From positions 1 to 6,624 of the forward strand of contig JABSQI010000098.1 of NCBI GenBank assembly GCA_013215905.1: DNA of 6,624 nt, read 5' to 3'. Position numbers and translations under genes: made by a program. Source of the DNA: Legionellales bacterium (GTDB lineage: Bacteria > Pseudomonadota > Gammaproteobacteria > PIVX01). Of the stretch, positions 4,095 through 6,624 are shown one piece after another; position 1 is the stretch's first letter; each line of letters begins with the position of its first letter. The notes beneath the pieces were generated by a model. The model did not search any database. It had not been told where the DNA came from and worked only from the letters and a program-made list of their open reading frames with translations.

Positions 4095-6624
4095 TAGTGG
4101 ATCATCTTGAACGCAAACAAGCTCTAAAGACAACAGGCTCATATATAATCCAAGCCCCTGCTGGCTCTGGGAAAACTGAAATTTTGATTCAACGAATTCT
4201 ATCTCTTCTTACCACAGTATCAAAACCAGAAGAAATTCTAGCTCTAACTTTTACAAGAAAGGCAGCAGCTGAAATGCGGGCAAGGATATTGAATGCCCTT
4301 AAGATGGATGCAGATACCCTAACGAATGATCATCAAAAAACTACGTTTGATTTAGCAAAAAAAGTATCAAAAAAATCTGATGAGCTAAATTGGGAATTAC
4401 TCCTTAATCCTTCTAGATTACAAATCATGACTATAGATTCTTTTGCTGCAAGTCTTGTGAATCAAATGCCACTTCTTTCCCAAATAGGGGCAAAACATAC
4501 TATACTAGAAAATCCTACGCAAGAATATGTACAAGCAGCACAAAATACCATTAAATTTCTTGAAAGTGAATCCTCTTGGAAGAATGTTTTATTTGGAATT
4601 ACCTCTTATTTCGATAATCAATTCTCAGTTATGGAAAAACTCTTTGTTAATATGCTTTCAAAAAGAGAACAATGGTTACCACATATTACTAAAACTGATA
4701 ATCAAGATGAAATAAGAAAATCTTTTAATAACTGCTTAAGAGAAATTAACTATCATAACTCTAAAAACATCTATGACCTATTTGCAAGTTGTGATAAATC
4801 TGAATTAATTGAGCTTGGAAATTTTTCTTTAAAATATTCTAACAAAAACATTGAAAATAGTTTGGAAGATATTCAGACCCCACCATCTTTTCATAAAAAC
4901 AATATAGATTCCTGGAAATTTTTTGCTAAATTTCTTCTTACAAAAAATTTAACTATTAGAAAAAAAGTTACTCTCAAAGAAGGATTTCCAAGTCAATCGC
5001 AAGCAAAAACACCAGAAGAAAAACAAATATTTAAATCTATGAAAGAGAGAATGGTAAAATTTCTCGCAGAGCTAGGCGATAACCCAGCAATTTCTAGTGC
5101 GCTACAAGAGGTTCTGCTTTCGCCTCCAAGTTCCTACTCTAATAAGCAATGGGATATTACTATCAATATTTTTCAAGCATTAAAACTTTTAGTTGCCAAT
5201 CTTATGATTATCTTTAAAGAAAAGAATGCTTTAGATTTTGCTGAATTAAATATTCGCTCTTTAAACACCCTTGAAATAGATGGAATACCTACTGATTTAT
5301 CATTATTCCTAGACTATAAAATTAAGCATATTTTAATTGACGAATTTCAAGACACTTCAAATCACCACTTTAATCTAATAAAAAGGCTAACAGCTGAGTG
5401 GCTCCCAAATGAAAATAAAACAATTTTTATAGTAGGAGATCCCATGCAATCAATATATCGTTTTCGCGAGGCAGAGGTCGGTTTATTTTTACAAGTTAAA
5501 AATAAAGGAATAAATAACATTAAACTAAAACCATTACAGCTTAAAAGCAATTTTAGATCAAATAAAACCATAGTAGATTTTTGTAATAGCGTATTTGCTA
5601 AAAGTTTCCCTGAAAAAAACGATATTTCAAGAGGAGCAATTGCATTTAGCTCATCAGAATCAACTCAAAAAAATGACAAAAATTCTAATGTTAATATCTA
5701 TCCATGTGTATCTGAAGAAAATGAAGCATTAATAACAATTAAACAAATTAATATTTACCTTAAAAAATATCCCAATAAAAAAATAGCTATCCTAGCTCGA
5801 ACAAGAAAAAATTTAAAATCAATTATACATCAACTTCAAAAGAAAAATATCAAATTCATAGCACATGAAATAGATAATTTATATACTAAATCGATCACTC
5901 ATGATTTATTGGCTATAACTAGAGCTATATATGATGTAACTGATAATCTTGCATGGCTTGCAATATTACGAGCACCATGGTGTGGATTAAAATTAGAAGA
6001 CCTCTTAAAAATAAGTCAAGCGTCTCGAAATAGCAGTATACCAAATACTATAACTGAGCAACTGCCTATACTTAGTAAATCTGGAACACATAGATTAAAG
6101 CAATTAAAACCTGTATTTGCCTATATTATTAGAAACTCAGGCAGAGAAAACCTCAGCAAGTTAGTAACCACAGTATGGCAACTACTGGGTGGTCCTGATG
6201 CTTTGCAATCTTTTAAAGATCTACAATGGGTAAAACAGTTTATTGAATTACTTGAGAAAACCCAACAAAAGAATTCCTTTTTTGACATCCATTATTTCAA
6301 AGAACAACTTATCAATTCTCATATAACTCCACATCATGAATCTGAACCTAATATCGAACTAATGACAATCCATAAATCAAAAGGTTTAGAATTTGATATT
6401 GTTTTTATTCTAGGAACATCTAGTATAATACCAAATCCACAAAGAAATATTTTAGAATGGTCTGAATTGCCTTTTAATAATGACACCTCTCTATTATTAG
6501 CTCCAATAAAAGGTATTGGACATGACCAAAATTTACTATATGAATACCTCTACAGAACATCTAAAGAGAAAGATGAACACGAAAAAATTCGCTTAATGTA
6601 TGTTGCTGCAACTAGAGCAAAATT
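4091..6624 (+). CDS. AddA-like UvrD/Rep-family ATP-dependent DNA helicase, 3' end outside the window
   Basis: This is the motor subunit partnering the AddB-like protein; 844 codons are visible and the frame is still open at the edge. All superfamily 1A helicase motifs can be read: Walker A APAGSGKT (22-29, K28), motif Ia TFTRKAAAEMR (53-63), TIDSF (114-118), Walker B DEFQDTS (417-423), motif III GDPMQSIYRFREAEV (449-463), motif IV LKSNFRS (484-490), motif V MTIHKSKGLEFD (758-769), and motif VI RLMYVAATRAK (834-844) with arginine R842. About 300 residues between TIDSF and Walker B form the large 1B insertion typical of AddA/RecB proteins rather than of plain UvrD. LAWLAILRAPWCGL (about 624-637) is also typical of this group. 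The ATG at 4091 overlaps the upstream stop (ATGA) and has a good ribosome binding site. Relatives are around 1100 residues and may end in a PD-(D/E)XK nuclease; that part is not in the window, so its presence is unknown. The cut is the window edge, not a mutation. Confidence 0.93.
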   Translation, partial: MIVDHLERKQALKTTGSYIIQAPAGSGKTEILIQRILSLLTTVSKPEEILALTFTRKAAAEMRARILNALKMDADTLTNDHQKTTFDLAKKVSKKSDELNWELLLNPSRLQIMTIDSFAASLVNQMPLLSQIGAKHTILENPTQEYVQAAQNTIKFLESESSWKNVLFGITSYFDNQFSVMEKLFVNMLSKREQWLPHITKTDNQDEIRKSFNNCLREINYHNSKNIYDLFASCDKSELIELGNFSLKYSNKNIENSLEDIQTPPSFHKNNIDSWKFFAKFLLTKNLTIRKKVTLKEGFPSQSQAKTPEEKQIFKSMKERMVKFLAELGDNPAISSALQEVLLSPPSSYSNKQWDITINIFQALKLLVANLMIIFKEKNALDFAELNIRSLNTLEIDGIPTDLSLFLDYKIKHILIDEFQDTSNHHFNLIKRLTAEWLPNENKTIFIVGDPMQSIYRFREAEVGLFLQVKNKGINNIKLKPLQLKSNFRSNKTIVDFCNSVFAKSFPEKNDISRGAIAFSSSESTQKNDKNSNVNIYPCVSEENEALITIKQINIYLKKYPNKKIAILARTRKNLKSIIHQLQKKNIKFIAHEIDNLYTKSITHDLLAITRAIYDVTDNLAWLAILRAPWCGLKLEDLLKISQASRNSSIPNTITEQLPILSKSGTHRLKQLKPVFAYIIRNSGRENLSKLVTTVWQLLGGPDALQSFKDLQWVKQFIELLEKTQQKNSFFDIHYFKEQLINSHITPHHESEPNIELMTIHKSKGLEFDIVFILGTSSIIPNPQRNILEWSELPFNNDTSLLLAPIKGIGHDQNLLYEYLYRTSKEKDEHEKIRLMYVAATRAK

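Noticed and set aside
4527..4715. Plus-strand open frame of 62 codons within the helicase gene
   Set aside because: Out-of-frame shadow of the helicase 1B region; no ribosome binding site or recognisable feature.
5362..5571. Minus-strand open frame of 69 codons over helicase motifs III and IV
   Set aside because: Antisense to highly conserved motifs; a shadow frame.
4091..6624. Plain UvrD, Rep or PcrA helicase rather than AddA-like
   Set aside because: The large insertion between motifs Ic and II, the motif III wording REAEV and the overlapping AddB-like gene point to the AddA/RecB branch.
1..6624. CRISPR array, defence island or mobile element
   Set aside because: No regularly spaced repeats, terminal inverted repeats, transposase motifs or defence-type domains were seen on either strand.

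Overview
The window looks like chromosomal DNA from a low-GC proteobacterium; by eye GC is around 30%, with ATA, AAA and AAT codons used freely. The best guide to lineage is the gene pair at the right. Its first protein matches what I recall of a compact AddB-like 'probable DNA repair protein' family from beta- and gammaproteobacteria. Its partner carries the UvrD-type signatures (APAGSGKT, FTRKAAAEMR, GDPMQSIYRFREAEV) typical of the matching AddA-like helicases. The tRNA-Leu encodes its own CCA end. A gammaproteobacterium with an AT-rich, possibly host-associated genome (Legionellales- or Francisella-like) is my inference; the sequence alone does not settle it.

Left part (1-1364): sparse, with everything I can support on the minus strand. 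A 51-codon open stretch at the left edge (1-153) has protein-like composition but no convincing start; it is either an edge-truncated gene or a remnant. A complete GNAT-family N-acetyltransferase follows (329-739). About 245 bases without a gene (740-984) hold a short GC-rich patch and one arm pair of an inverted repeat. A 61-residue single-span membrane protein of unknown function (985-1170) has a near-consensus ribosome binding site. An AT-rich spacer (1171-1364) then separates this minus-strand block from the plus-strand unit.

Right part (1365-6624): a plus-strand unit. tRNA-Leu(CAA) at 1365-1451 is followed after only 24 bases by an 872-residue AddB-like nuclease subunit (1476-4094). This overlaps by four bases (ATGA) an AddA-like UvrD/Rep-family helicase (from 4091), which runs off the window end just after helicase motif VI. 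The two proteins are expected to form a heterodimeric helicase-nuclease that resects double-strand breaks for homologous recombination: AddA-like is the ATP-driven motor, while AddB-like supplies an iron-sulfur-stabilised PD-(D/E)XK nuclease on a helicase-like scaffold with no visible Walker A.

I see no CRISPR array, insertion sequence, prophage gene, toxin-antitoxin pair or defence island. The most unusual points are the tRNA joined directly to the repair operon with no terminator and hardly any Shine-Dalgarno sequence in between, and the uncharacterised small membrane protein facing it.
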